64,000 bases of DNA. Source: Tanytarsus gracilentus. Lineage: Eukaryota; Arthropoda; Insecta; Diptera; Chironomidae. A model generated the notes under the pieces. The model was not told the origin of the DNA and did not search any database. It worked only from the letters and a program-made list of their open reading frames with translations. Shown here piece after piece: positions 48,026-62,086 of this stretch (positions are counted from its first letter, which is position 1; each line of letters starts with the position of its first letter). The position numbers and the translations under genes are program-made. The stretch covers positions 11,243,501-11,307,500 of the forward strand of contig JAXRKN010000044.1 of the NCBI GenBank assembly GCA_038502055.1, in the 5' to 3' direction.

Positions 48026-49972
48026 ATTTAAAACTTCATTTTTGATTGCAACTTAAAGTTTTTTCTTGTTCGTCGACAAAAAAGTCCTTTATCATCTCCA
48101 TAAAAAACACACACTTAAGTTTGCATTGCACTCATCCATCAGAAAATTCCACTCGTTTCATCCACTTCATTTGTGGCTTTTCTGTAAGAGCATAAAAAGC
48201 ATGGCATAATTTTAATAACTTTTGCATTTTCATTAATTTTTCACTCTTTTGGATTTTCTTCTCTTCATCACAATCATCTGGCTGAAGCAGTTGTTGTAAA
48301 AGCATTTTGTTGCAAAGAGTTTAAAGTAAGAAAAATACAAAGGAGTGTCAAGGAGTTGATTTTTGACTTTTTGTTAATTAAAAAATTTATTTTCTTTAAA
48401 ATGCAAGAGGTGGTAAAAAAAGTTTAAAATTATTTAATTGTTCTGTGATTTTTATCAGCATTAAATTTTGCAAAAAACACAAATTTCTTTCGTGACGTCA
48501 AACAAAGTGCGGTTGAAATGTCACAGGTCATTAAACTAATACGGTGTAAAACTGAAATGATGTTGTTTTATGTTTACAGTCTGCATATTACTTGATACTT
48601 GTCATATGAAGCTTTCCACCTGAATACGAACGCCAGCCGCATAAATATTTACTTTATGCTCGTTGAATGGCGCTCGATAGCTGCCGACTTTTCATCCTCG
48701 ACGAGAAAAGCTTCATTTCGTTATTTATTTTCCATTCATCGCTCTCCTCGACGTCATCTCTCGTCGTCTGCCTCATGTCGGGACCATGAGTTATGGTAAA
48801 TGAGAGAAGTAAAGCATGATTAATAGCTCGACTCGTTTGTGTGTGTTTGTGGCACGGTGGTGTCTCAGCAATTAAAATACTCACTGCACAAATTTCACCT
48901 GAATTTTGCAAAATTTATGTTTGATAAAATATTTACCAATTGTATCACCGATTGCCATCTGTCACAAAATGTTAATTAAAAATTTAAATTTTTCATTTGC
49001 AGTCAAAAAGTTATTAATTAACTCGACATAAAGCTTAAATAAACTTTGTTGCTGACTCAATGAACTATAACATATTTTTTTCACCCCTATTAAAAAAAAT
49101 CTGCGGTTTTAATCGATGGAATTTTAATTTTACCAAAAAACCACAACTGGATTTCTCTTAAAGTGTAATAAGTGTCACTAAGCTCCCATGGAGACCTAGA
49201 GATTGTGATATTGTTGCGCTGGTGATAAGAGAATACAATTTATGTGCATAAAATGTCATACAAGACTCATATTCCCATCTGGAAAACAAGCAACTGAACT
49301 ACCTGATAAATTTGTGTTTAATTTTTCATATTTTATAGCTTTTTATTCACAAGTATAATGTTCTTACAGATTGAATAAGTTTTTCTGTTGTTTTATATAT
49401 AATTTTTAAAAATAAAAATGAGCATCGTATTTTTAAATGTGAATATTATTTCACATGCGTACAAATGAACTTTTTTATTTAAGAACCAATTTTTATTTTA
49501 TTATTATAATAAATTAAACAACTTCTTCCTTTTTCTCTAAATATGCAACAGTCAACTTTTTGTGTTCGTTGATAAAAAAAATTGTAGATTAAAATGATAA
49601 GTTGATAAGTTTTGAAAAAACAGGATATGAATGATGAAATTATTTAGATGAAGTTGGATTAAATTTGTGTTTAAAAAAATTATTAAAAATTCCAGCCAAC
49701 TTCACCTTTGTAATTTTTTTGATGATAAATTTCTCTTTTCCTCTCTCAGATGATAAAAGAATTAATAAATAGTAAGATTTGTAGATTTATTATTTTCTTC
49801 AGTTCAAAAGCATCAGCTCGTCCTTTTTCTCTTTGACTGTTCATGACACTTTCCACACAAAAAACCTTCCATTTAATAAAAAACTTTCCCGCATCATGCT
49901 GTTGGCTTTAAAAGATTTTTTCATGCTGTTTCTAAATTTTTCTATTGAGATAGCGAAAGAGAGAATAATTTT
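48026..49972. other. Non-coding region downstream of USP47
   Basis: No exon is supported. AATAAA on the minus strand (complement at 49786-49791) lies about 180 bases past the USP47 stop and is its likely poly(A) signal. Confidence 0.55.
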
Positions 49973-52900
49973 TTAGGAGTCATCTTGCTTCTTCGGCGAG
50001 TCCAAATAGATTTTGAGACCACGTTCACGTCGCGGTGAGTACGTGCTCGTCGTTGATGCTATGGAGTTTTCCTTTTTGGATATTTCCATTCGCTCTTCAG
50101 TGGTGAGTCGCTTGACAGGCTCGGTTTTGTCCCTGTTGAAAAATAAAAGCCATTCAATTAACAAATTCCAATTAAGGCATTTTGAAAATAATTACTTGTA
50201 AAGATAAACAGAACCATCAGGAGCGCCGCTGAGTGTATGGTTATCCTCCATTGTTGCTTGCTTTTCGAACCACGGCAGTCCATCAATTTGCATAATCGAT
50301 GTATTCACAAATGAGCGAGTGAGCTGCATAAAAAAATTAAACATAAATTTTGTTACATGACTCTATCATGTGTGTTCTCATCTGCATTGCAATTTTTTTT
50401 GAATTTACATAAATAAAAATTTCTATTTTCATGTAATGCTGCGAGTGAGCGAGATTGATCGTACTGACCTTTGTGTATTGAATATTTTCCTCGTCAATGC
50501 CAGATATTTTCGATAAAATGCCTTTTAATTCGCTAAATTCTGTCGATTGAAGGGAAATTGAGTTTAAAGTGGTTAGTAATAATAAAAAATATTTTACTCA
50601 CTTCCTATTAAAATTTCTTCCCATGGTGCTAATTCCAGTTTCGATGGATAAAATCGTCTCACAAACAGTGACTTTGTATCGTCGTCAAAAGGTTTACCAT
50701 CAAAATCATACAAATTCGCCTCCTCACTTGGTAACTCTTGAATAATTATGTCCGGACTTGCACTAACCGTAATTATAATATCGTCACCGAATTTCTGATC
50801 GTCCGTGTAAATTTGTGCGGGACTCTTCCAACTCTTCTTCCTCAAACGTGTCTTCTCAAATGTCAACTTTTCATATTTCTCATCGAGACCACGAATGTGT
50901 GCCAAAATTTCACGTTTCGTTTGTCCCACTTCGGCTGACTCACGTAAAATATAATCACATATGAATGGAAGCTTCTCTATGTCTGTCATCTCGGTCACAT
51001 TCAAAAAGTACAATTTTACTTTGAATTCGCCCTTCCGCAATGCACGACCCAACTCAATTACGAGACGCTCCTCATCTTTAAAGGCCGCATTGAGTGACAC
51101 ACTCAACTGTGTACATTCATTTTCGGTCTGTGCGGCGAGAACGTGGAAAATTTTAAAATATTCCATCGGAATTTTCACATATGGCTGAAGCTTAATTTTG
51201 AGTTTATTAACGCTCATGCGACGATCCACGAGTACTTTGAGAATTTTTTGGCTTTCACTCGTATCGGACGTTTCTTCATCGTTCTCATTGCCGCTATCAA
51301 TGCTTGCGTTACTTGAGGTTGACAAGGTTGGCTGAATTGCTTTAAAGAAATATGTCGTCTCATCATTTCCATTCTGATCGTAGTGACGTAATCGCGGAGG
51401 TGTTATTTGTGACACGGCAAGATTTGAATCATCAACGAGTGTCCGATCTGAATCGCTTAGACTTGAATCTTCACTATTACACTCGCTTGAGCAGGGGACA
51501 TTAAAGGCGACACTATCGACCGTATCAGTACTTGGAAGTGCGGGTTCGTAGGATGGAATTGATAATTTTTCGAGAGTTTCTTTTTTGCTATTTGGCAGAG
51601 CAAAATAAAGTGTCAAGATGTTATCCATCTCTTCAACTGCCTGCTTGAATCTCTCCTCATCGTGATCGAGGGTCATGAAAACTTTCGAACCACCATAAAT
51701 ACTCTGACTTCTGATTGTAACTTCATCGTTCAAAAGAATTGGTTTTTCGCTATATCGCTTTGTCGCCAAAAGTATTTTGCTTTGTCGTAGATTCATCTTC
51801 TTAACAATCGCCGATTTAAATTCACTGACTGACTTCTGTTCGTATGCTCTAATTTCAACAGGTCCATCAATATCGAGAGTTGGTCCATCCATATGTATTT
51901 GATAGACTTTCGTTGTTATTCCACCCAAATGATATACTTCAAATTCCTGATTCTCCTCACGAACCTCCAGCAAAAGTTCGAGTCTGTTCTGCAATTTGTA
52001 CATGATATCGCCAATCTTTTCCTCTTCCATGCCCTCGAAACTTCTCTCGATGCTGTCACTTGGATTGTCATAAGCAACAAGACGACATCTCTCAATGGGC
52101 GCAATTGATTTTATCTTTAAGCGAGAGTAAGCGTCTTCAACGACTTCCTTTAATGTCGAATCGGAGATGGAAAAAACTTTTGCGTCTGTTTTGATGCGGG
52201 TGAGCGGGTTTTTAAAGTAAATTTTCAACTTGAGCATTTCCGATTCTCTCTCACGTCTACGTTTGTCATCTTCCTCATGATTCTTTATTTTTTCAACCAG
52301 ATTTTTTATGTGGATGGGGAAATTTTCTTCTTTTATAGCTAAGCGATTTCTTGCGGGATCTTGCTGACGATACATAAGCATGTAGGCATTTGTAGAGGAG
52401 CTAAATCCCGAATAATAGCTTTTGAAAGCACCACTACCGCCAAATGAACGACTAATATCTTCCTGTGTGATACTTGAAACTGTTTGGTCATTAAACGAAT
52501 ACCAATTTCCACTCTCAAAATCTCTTATGTAAGCGTAGTAGTGACCACCGCTTGCCGATCCCGAGTGAATCATGATTGCAAAGAGCTCATAAACAAATGG
52601 ACCGGATGCATTTGAGGAATCGATAGAGGTTGAGGTTGACATGAGTGATTTGCAATCGCCATTGACACTCATATCAATGCCTTCATCGTCGTCAGGTGGT
52701 TCCGTGTATTGATTTTGATTGTATTGTGACGTGGCTTCCTCATCAAGAACGGAATCAGTTGTGCTGCAATCATCACTCTTCACTGCACTCTCGACACTTC
52801 CAATCGATGCGATATCATTTGGCTTCACACTATTGTTCACTGCAACCGTTGCAGCAGCTGTTTGCTCCATGCTTTTGCTCTCGACAAAATTGTTCAAATT

Positions 52901-54204
52901 AAGTTGTTGAGGGAAAGTGACTTTATCGTTTAATTTGATGCGATGGAGGGTTTGGTAGTCGAAATCGAATCGCTTAAGGTGGAGGGTGAGGATGTAGGGA
53001 AATTTCTTGAATTTTAATCCCTTGTGAGCATCACATTTCTTGTTACATTTTTCACAGAAATATTGGTTATTTCCGTCGAGTGTCTCGGGTTGCACGAATG
53101 CTTTAAGAGCTTCTTCAATGCTCTCATATGCTACTGTACTGCCGAAAGGTCTCACAGGAAGCGGAATATCCAGAAAAGTATCCTCTCTACTCTTTTCCGT
53201 TTCGCACTCTAAGCATTTTACATAATCAATCATCTTTCCCTCGTAGAGAATATTAATTAAGTCCGCTTGCTTTGTGTTCTTAAACTTTTGCTCTAGGGCA
53301 TCAAACATAACACGACAAAGCTCTTGGATGTCATGCTGTTGCCATGCCTCGGTGGAATCCCATCCGAAGCTTCGTGTCAGGTCGGTTGTTTCGACGGCGA
53401 GCTTGTTTGAGGTCTGAAGATTAACAAAGAGTTTTTGGAGTTGAAAGGGAATCGATTTACTTTCACCAGTTCCATCAAATTCCCAATTATAAAGAGCATT
53501 TCTAAATTCAGGTGTCATGAAGAGAGCTTGCAACAAGCTGTTTAAGTAACATGTCATCGCTTGGTTCACTAACCCGACAAACGAAGATTTCGTTTGAAAA
53601 TCATTGCATCGTCTGAATGTGCTCGTCGATGATGATGGCTGATAAGTTGAATGGGCAGGTGTGTCAAATAAAGCAGGCAAAGCGGGCGGTGAACTTGATA
53701 CTTGTTCGGTAGGACTAGCAGAAGCTCCTAATGCCAAATCATCGTCCGATGATAATTCTGTCTCTATAGCAATTGAACCCCTGTTTATGTTTTCCTGTTT
53801 ATCCGTCATGTCGGCATCATTTACGATCATCTTTGGCGCGACTTCGTCAGTTTTTGGCACAATTTTACGGTATGTGTTCGGCGAATTTAGAGTCAGTGTA
53901 TTTTTTTTCTTCAACTCGATGCCAATGCTGTTTATCTTCTCATTCAGATGATCATTGATTTTGATCTACAAATATTTAAAATGTTACAATTTGAATTTTT
54001 ACTTTTTCTTTCTTTCTTCATGCTGACTTACATTATTATTTTCGAGTACGAGATCGAATTTCTCGTATGTGTATTGCGTCGAAACTTGTTCGATGAATTC
54101 CTTGCCAGTTAGCGTAGGATTAACCAGAAATGACAGTTTCTTTTGCTCTGTCTTTGGATGTTGATCCAATACTCGGCATATGGCTTTATTCTCGTCAAAA
54201 AACA
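49973..54204 (-). CDS. Usp47: USP47 deubiquitinase homologue (first exon not found)
   Basis: Exons 54204-54032, 53965-50602, 50539-50469, 50323-50196 and 50132-49973 join in phases 0, 1, 0, 2 to about 1298 residues. The USP catalytic domain opens with FVGLVNQAMTCYLNSLLQ (catalytic Cys codon 53551-53549) and includes SEAWQQHDIQELCRVMFDALE and two CxxC zinc pairs. It closes with SGSASGGHYYAYIRD (catalytic His codon 52543-52541) and YSFNDQ. Ubiquitin-like regions follow, then the conserved C-terminus YSPRRERGLKIYL. USP47 removes ubiquitin from targets in DNA repair, Wnt and MAPK signalling in other animals. The first exon here begins after a splice acceptor (TTTCTTTCAG) with two bases of a codon and has no in-frame ATG, so at least one coding exon lies upstream and is unresolved. 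The acidic Ser-rich linker inside the catalytic domain matches the family insert. Confidence 0.93.
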
Positions 54205-57200
54205 CTGAAAGAAAATTAATTAAATGCTGCTAAAAAATCTATAAATTCATCATCAATTGAAGTTGCATCAAACTTGACCCACATTTTACATCCCCTCCCA
54301 AAAAATAAATGTTTACACAACAATGAAATTAGAAAGAAAGAGATCATTGAAAGAGTCAATAAAATGAGAAGAATTTAAAGAGCAGTGCGACAATGTTTTT
54401 TTTGTCTTTTATATTTATCGCATTCTTGCCACTGTTATGCCTCTTTTTTTTCGCACTCGCATCGCGACACAGAGAAAATCTCGTCACAATTTATTCTCAT
54501 TTCCTCGATGATCATTTCGAAAATATCTCTACGTGGGCACCACCACCGCCGTACACACACTCTTAACTCATTTTAGCGTGTGGTTATTGGAAAATGGGTG
54601 AGCACATGACGGTGAAAAAATAGCATACGTTTTCACTTTCATTAAGTGCATGGAAATTTTGAAAAGTCATCATGTTCAAATTATGCAATAAATTCGGTGG
54701 CGGCAACGGAAGAAGAAAAATATTGAATTCAATATAAAGCTGATTATTTTCATTTCTGTGCAGGCGACACATCCGCACACACCATCATGAGCCGCAAATT
54801 TGGCTGAGTGCTGTTTGTCAGAAATATTTCAGCTGCATTCTGATAACTTTTTCATTCAAACCTCTCACAACGTATTTTCTTACAATAGTTTTCGAAAAAC
54901 TGCTCCCATTTCTAAAAATTGATATTTCCACTTACTCTTTCTTCTTTCTTTTTTTTTCGTCAAATTTAGCTCACGATTTTTTTAGCAAAAATTACTCGCA
55001 CTTTTTTTTTATAAAAATCGTATCGTGGAACTTTCACTGTGTTCATTAATTCATATCTTTTATCAGATAATTTTCATTCTAGATGATCATCAGGTTAGTG
55101 AGTGCGTGGGTGTAATATAGAAAAAAATCTCTACGTTCAATCGGATCGTGTGTTAGTTGTTCGAACGGGGCCAGTAGTCGCGAAAAACTGAATGGGGGAA
55201 AATCTATTTTTCGTTGAGGATCTTCGGAAAGATTCTCTCAGAGAAATTTCATCATTTATCGTGTGTGTGCTTTTTTTGTGTGTTACGAAAAAGAAAATAA
55301 TTTTAGATGTTCGCACACACAAAGTTTTCCTCATTTTCATCAGCACATCATGAGATTCGCCAACTTATATTTTTTTCATGTATCAAAATCTAAGCCATTG
55401 AGAGCCAAACAAATTAAAAATAGATGAAAAATGTTGAACGGATAGTAAACATAAGCAATTCTGTGATATCTCAGAAATGGTTGAGTAACATCAAAAAAAG
55501 GTTACTTTTTAATCAAAAGAACGGCCCGTAGACGAGGGGCAGCAAAGAAGAAGAAAAAATTATGCCGTATATAGGAAAAATTCCAGCATATAATAATTTA
55601 TGGCTATTTAGATCCGTCGGCATCGAAGAAAATGACCATGTTCACGTTCATGTGATTGCGATTAAGTGAAAATTTAGTCGAATTTAAAATTTTTCGATGC
55701 TCACGAAAGAAAAATTTGAAACAGAAATGTCAATTAAACTTACGTTTATGATGTGTTATTTAATTTGATTGATGGTCGCAAGTGATTCTCGAATTTTCCA
55801 AACTTAATCTAGTTTTGCACCTATTTTTTGATTATTTTCAACTTTTATGCCTTCAGCTTTGTTTCTTGCTGCGCTTAAATATAATTTAAATCTAGAATTT
55901 GTGCACTAAACTTTACAAATTACTTCAAATTTAGAGTCACGATTCCGAAGAAATTGCAGTAAAATTGAGGGGAGTCGACTGAGAAATTATTTGCTAAATT
56001 TACGGTCCCCTTGACACAACCCAAGCACCCCTCCACTTTTTTCGTTGAAATGTTTACGATTTTTTAAATCCGGCGTTTTACCTTCACGCCAAAAAGCACG
56101 TTGCCTTGAGTCATGCGCTATATTTAAAATTTTAATTTCTTCAACTTACAAAGTGGCTAATTAATTTTTCATTAATTATTTTCCCGCCAAATCTCAGTAT
56201 GCACATCTTGACATGTACATGTGCGCATTTTTTTCTATCAAGCGGAAGAAGAAAGACTTGCAAGAAATATTTTTACTGCCATTCCTAAATATTTTTTTTC
56301 TGAATGATGCAAATGAGACACATGTTGTTGAGGAAAAAAACAAGCATGAGTCATCAACAGATGACTGGCGAGAGAGAGAACAGCTTTTTTACATGCGATG
56401 ACAAAATATTATGAATGAGAGAGAAAAAGAGTGAACGGTAATTGATGTATAACCACTTATATACACACTGACTCATTTTATGAACGACGACGATGATTAT
56501 GATGTGCTAGTAAAACGATATGGGAAATAATTAAGTATAATTTGGAGTCACAAGTAAAGCAAACTTTTTTATTATTAACCTAAAAATTTAAATAATTAAT
56601 TTTTAAAAATAGAATTCCAGTAGCAAACCTCCTTCCTACATGCCATTCCATCGCACCCTAACCGTCACATCCACTTAAGCTATCCACCAATACATATTTA
56701 TACCTTCAATCGCGCAAAAAAAGTCAGAACCACATCAAAAAAGAGAATAATAAAGAGAAAAACAAAAAAAAATTAAACGACTCAACACCGAGAGCTCTCT
56801 TACATACAGTCGATAGAGTAAAAATTGTTATAGAAAAATAAATAACGAGGAAAAAAACACAATATTCAGTTGTATCATGTGCTTGATTACGAGCAGGTGG
56901 TTCGGGAGCAATTTCATTTAATATTAAAACTCGCATCGTGTATTGTGACTTAATCGTGTGAACGATTTGCGCAAAAAAACGAGAGTGAAAAAAATTCCTC
57001 GACAGTAATATTGCATTCGAGTGTGATTAGCGAATTAAGAGTCGAGAGGAGGCGGAAAATTTGTATGTGCTGGCACTTCTTATCAGTGAATTGCTCTGTG
57101 TGACGTGTTTGATTGTAAAATCGTTTCGCTTAATTTAGAGTGGAGAAGAAAAGCTTGTTCGTGATCCGAAAATTAATTAACGCGAAGAATTAGTGTCGCG

Positions 57201-58963
57201 CTGTTTGTGAATTTTTATGAGACCCCATATCTGACCTTCGACTCTCTCGTTTTGGAATCGAGTGGAAATTAATTAAAACGTTATGCTGATTAGAAAAACC
57301 GTTAAAGTTTAAAAAATTTAAAATAATTTTCATGTTTGACTTCGAGTTAAATCCGAAACATTTCCACACCTATCGATGTAAAAAGTTGGTAATTAATAAA
57401 AATGCGGCAGTACTTTGTTGGAAGCTGATTTGCCACGCCGGGCGGTGGCTTATGCGGATTTAGTGTTACACACACTTTATGTTCCGTTGATGCTTATTTA
57501 TTACCCGATAGTGATCGAATGTGTCAAAGCGAGAGAGGCAAACAAGTTCTGCACCTTCCATTTATCTTATCACACGCAGATACTTAGCGACTGTCAACAA
57601 TTAATTTGTTCTCTTTTTTCTTATTTACTTGCTCCACATCGAAACCAATCGATCAAATATAGAAAAAATGACGAAAAACATTATTTTGCGCTTTAATGCG
57701 GCTGAGTAATTTATAAAAGTAAATTGGAGTGAACACAATGAGTTAAATTGTCAATACTGAGATCAATTGATAGCAAAAGATGCACACATGTGGACATTAT
57801 GCAATTTAGATTGATTGATTGATCGGGAATTAAGTCTAAAATGAATTGAATTTTAATTTTAGAAAATTAAACCATAAATTGCAATTTCTTAATTTCTTAA
57901 TTTTTTTAAAGTTAACTCTAAAATTAGGCTGTCCGTCTGCTCTTTGACGTTTAAAAATTGTTGATGTTAACTTTAGTTCGTGTCTGAATTTTTTTAGTAC
58001 AATTTTTCTGGTTTTTTTTCGAAATAAGAATGTCAGCCGAAGAATAAAAATTTTAAGGGCCTGCATTGCAATAAAAATTTACATTTATTTGTTCAAGTCT
58101 TATTCACCGAAAAGTTTAATCGATAATTTTCTGGAATATTATAGACGGAAATTTTGCATCAAATTTGGCATAAAATTGAAAATTCAGCTAATTAAATATG
58201 CCACGAAATATTTTTAATAAAAACATTTTTTTTGTTCTTCAATCTTGATGCATGAACTTTTGGGTCATTTAAAACTTTTTCTTCTTTAATATTCACAGAA
58301 AAAATTTTAAAAAGTTCTCTAGAGAATTTGTACAACAATTTTCAATTTTGATGACTGATTACCGTCATCACTTTATTGAAGGACATTCATTGATTTTCTC
58401 TCTCTCCACTCGCTATCACATCCTCTCCTATTTCCTCTAGATTGACTTGATGAAGTCTCAAATAAAATTTTGTATGTTCATCTTATATTTGTTTTAACGC
58501 ACGTGCGACCTTAAATTTGAAGATATTAAAAAAATTACAGTTTATCTTATCGTCGCGGTGTGCTAATGAAACTCATAAAGTGCTTAAAATTCCTCACTCG
58601 ATTTCAAATTGTTTTAAAGAGGAATTTCACAGTGTCGGCTGACGATTTTACAAAAAACCATGGTCCAAAATATTTACAACAAGAATTTAAAAAATTCAAT
58701 CAAGTTAATTAATCAAATTTAAATTTGCCAAAATTTTTTCCAGAAGATGATCGAGTGCATAGATAAATCAACACTCTGATATCATAGTTGAGTGGTGGAA
58801 TATTTTTTTTAATTGATGTGAATTTTAACGCCTTTGCGGCATTGAACAGACAACCAGTATTTCTTTCTTATATACGCAACAACTGTGATAATTACAAATT
58901 AATTAAGTAAACACACATTTAAGTGCTCATCAACGAATTTACAAGAGGAGGCAAGTGTTGAAA
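54205..58963. other. Divergent intergenic region, USP47 and PTB genes
   Basis: This stretch must contain the missing first exon of USP47 (minus strand) and the 5' UTR of the PTB gene (plus strand), but I could not place either. The 56.9-57.2 kb part is rich in GA and CG dinucleotides and looks like 5' UTR. Open frames here have no recognisable content. Confidence 0.45.
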
Positions 58964-61900
58964 ATGTCATTTGCAGGTGATGAATTGGATGAGAGTCAAA
59001 TTACAGCGATGGATTTACCATTAGAGTTTAAGGTAAATAAATATTAATTTTTTATGATGTCTGCGACTCTGACGACGTGTTTATGGACCGTTGATTCATG
59101 AAATTACAATCATCATCAGTCATCGTTACAATGCTAACCACAAGAATTTTCATCTCTCTCTCCTCGTCCATCTTGATTCGTCATTCCATCATCTCCGGTC
59201 TTTTCTTTTTTTAGTCGGAAATTTTGTGATGATGAAAACGTTATCGTATGGACAAACGATCTCTCTCCCGGGCTCACTTGGTTTAGGCTTATTTATGGAT
59301 GTATGCGGGCTTTAATGAAAATATATTTGCGAGATCTAGGATGTAATCCTTGGAGGGATTTTTTCAATTAGAGAGACGATTTTTTTTCAAGAATATTTAG
59401 TGAAGGGAAAGTGATAAAAATTTGAGTTTTTTTGTGTAAAATTCATCACGCACAATACGAGAAAATATAAAAATTTTGTGGTGAGTTTTTTTACCACTTT
59501 CATTTTTTCAAAGAATTTTTTTATTGTCACCGCAAAACCGTCCACAAAGTCATAAAAATTTACACACTCTGGACTATATAGATTGACAACGCTGCTCATC
59601 AGAGCAGTAAAAATAAATTTTTTATCTGTCTCCCGTTTTGTCTTTCAATACCCTAAAAAATTTGTACACATGCATGTATAAAAAAATTACTTCCGCTTTG
59701 GTTTTTTAACTGAAAAATTTTGTGTCTTCTTTTTGCGCAGCACTTCCATGTGCACGTTTTTAACTTCTCTCCCCATCTCATTTCGCAAGTTATGACTGCA
59801 TCGTCATCGCAATCGCTCAACATTAATTCTCTCCTGTTTTTTTTGTTATATTCTGAATTTAGTAGCGCGTTGAATAAAGGCATGACAAACAAACAAAAAA
59901 GAGTGCGAGTTGTTAGAGAGCCAAAGAGCGATATTGAATAGAGGAAAAAGTGCGCTTTATATGTGTGTGACGTATTGCGGTGACACGTTACGGTGTAGTG
60001 GCTTTTATTTCTGGTGGACAATGGCTGATTGTGATTTATGATGATGAATCTGAGTTCTGAATACAAAAACTCTCTAACGTGTGCTTACAAAATTTATACA
60101 CGTAGAAATTCTCGGTAAATATTGACTTCAGCTATCACATGAGAGGAATTTCTTAATTTCCTCACTCGAACGGCACATATTTGAGTAGGTTTATGATACC
60201 TGAATTTTTATCATCATGTGATGTTTAAGATATTCAAAAAATTATGAGAGAAATGCTTTTAAGAATAAGAATTGGTTCATAAATTTTTTGAATCAACTTC
60301 GATAAATTGATAATAAACTCATGATGGCAAAATTTAATTTTAATTCATAACGAAAGCTCTCATAATTTCTCCACGAGTCTACAAAAGAAATTATTTCTGT
60401 CTTATGAATTTTAATTTCAAGTAACCTCAAAAATATTTATTTCTTCGCAAAATTCTCAGGGCCTGCGTACAACTTTTGAATTCCAAAGCGATTAATAAAT
60501 CATTTTGTTCTATGCCGAAAACTATTTCAAACTCTTTTCGGTCAAATTTACATTCATAATGAGTATTTGTCGAGCACAACGATCGCACTATAATTTGAGG
60601 ATTTTCTTTATCCGCTATTGTCATAAAATTATCCCGGACATGCTGCGTTCCATTCAATAAAATCAAACATTGAGCAAATTGGTATTAATTGCACACCGGC
60701 CGCATGCAGTGATTGTCATTCCATATAATTTTATCGTATTCGATGTCATTTCGAGGATTAAATCGATGCTTCCACTTCAACGCCTTTTGCCACTAACTGA
60801 AAAAGTTTTGCCATTACACGCGAGGAAAAAATTTGAATAAAAAATTGATTAGAATCTTCATCATGTGCATTCTATGTGTGGAGCTCATTTATTCATGTTG
60901 ATTGCTACAAAATTTAACACCTGATCGTAAACCTCGCAGCGTGGTTTGATGAACGGGATATTTTTGCACAACACGCACAAACACATCCTGTCCTTTTCCG
61001 CTTCAATGGCGGTGTAATGTCAAGAGGTGGAAACTCAAAAAATTCAAGTCCCTTCAATTAATCATTGAAGCTTCTAAAACAATTTTTCAAGATTTAAACT
61101 TCACTTTGACTTTTTAAATTTATTACCTTCATACAAAATTAAATAAGCTCAAAATTCCATTCTTTGAGTCACCTGCAATCAGAGAAAATTTTTTGCATAC
61201 CGAATGAACACACTGAAAAAAGTGAATCAAAGGGGAGGAGATAGAATGCCAGCACCATAATTTAATTTGCAGAGATGAGAGAGACTTTTTGTGCAAATGC
61301 AACTGCAGCAGTATTTTAGAAGAAAAATAAAGAGATTTTAATGCATTTTTTCTCCTTTTTTGTGTTCACTTTTTTTCAGGTCAAATATTTGGGAAGTCAG
61401 CATTCGAGAGGATTGTGGGGCATTAAAAACACGAGGCGACCTGTCGATACTTTGGTAAAATTTTCACAACCATTTATAAATTACTTATTTATGGTGATTC
61501 CAGTTACTTAAAAAACCTGGTCACCCTTTAAAAGTTATCTAAAAACATTTTTATTGCATTGCCAACTAAAAGTCCATTTAATTTCTTTTCGTTTCTTTTA
61601 ACGCAGGTGACAGTTGCCAAAAATCTTCCGCCCAACAAAGCATTGCCTTTTTGCAATTTGATAGTTAAGACAGATGGAGTGCACATGGATACAGTGCCAA
61701 CGACATCTGCAGCCGCATCAACATCTTTATCGTCCATTATTGAAACACCTATGCACTGGTCAATCGATCAAATCTCATATGGAGTTCAGGATCTTGTTTA
61801 TACCCGCGTCTTTGCCATGATAATCGTAAATGAAACGCAGCTGAAAAGTGAAAATCCCTTTGAGGTTCATGCATTTGTTTGTGACAGTCGACAAATGGCA

Positions 61901-62086
61901 CGTCGTCTCACGTACGCACTCGCTGCATCATTTCAAGAGTATTCGAAGAAAGTTCGAGAGACGGAAGAGAATAATAATAATAACACTAACAATAATGCAT
62001 TGCCTGAATCACCACTGAAGCGCAAATTTGCAATAGATTTAAGATCACCGGAGGAACTCAATCAGGAACATGAGACAGAAGCTTGA
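58964..62086 (+). CDS. PTB/PID-domain protein, 207 residues
   Basis: Exons 58964-59032, 61380-61454 and 61607-62086 join in phase 0. After an acidic N-terminus (MSFAGDELDESQ), the strand LPLEFKVKYLGSQ opens a phosphotyrosine-binding-type fold. A helix containing RRPVDTLVTVAKNLPP follows, then strands CNLIVKTDGVHMDT, HWSIDQISYGVQD and VFAMIIVNE. FEVHAFVCDSRQMARRLTYA with LAASFQEY forms the closing helix. A Ser/Ala/Thr-rich loop of about 20 residues is inserted between strands, and an Asn run precedes the tail ending in EELNQEHETEA. Such domains bind NPxY-type peptides in receptor tails. I do not recognise the exact orthologue and assign no symbol. It is transcribed away from USP47. AATAAA at 62433 is a likely poly(A) signal. 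Confidence 0.72.
59033..61379 (+). other. Intron 1 of the PTB-domain gene
   Basis: A 2.3-kb intron (AAG|GTAAAT donor, TTTTTTTCAG acceptor), far longer than most introns in the window. It is AT-rich, and no nested gene or transposon is recognisable. Confidence 0.7.

Noticed and set aside
55137..55346. Minus-strand ORF as the missing USP47 first exon
   Set aside because: It shows no resemblance to the USP47 N-terminus and no donor in the required phase.
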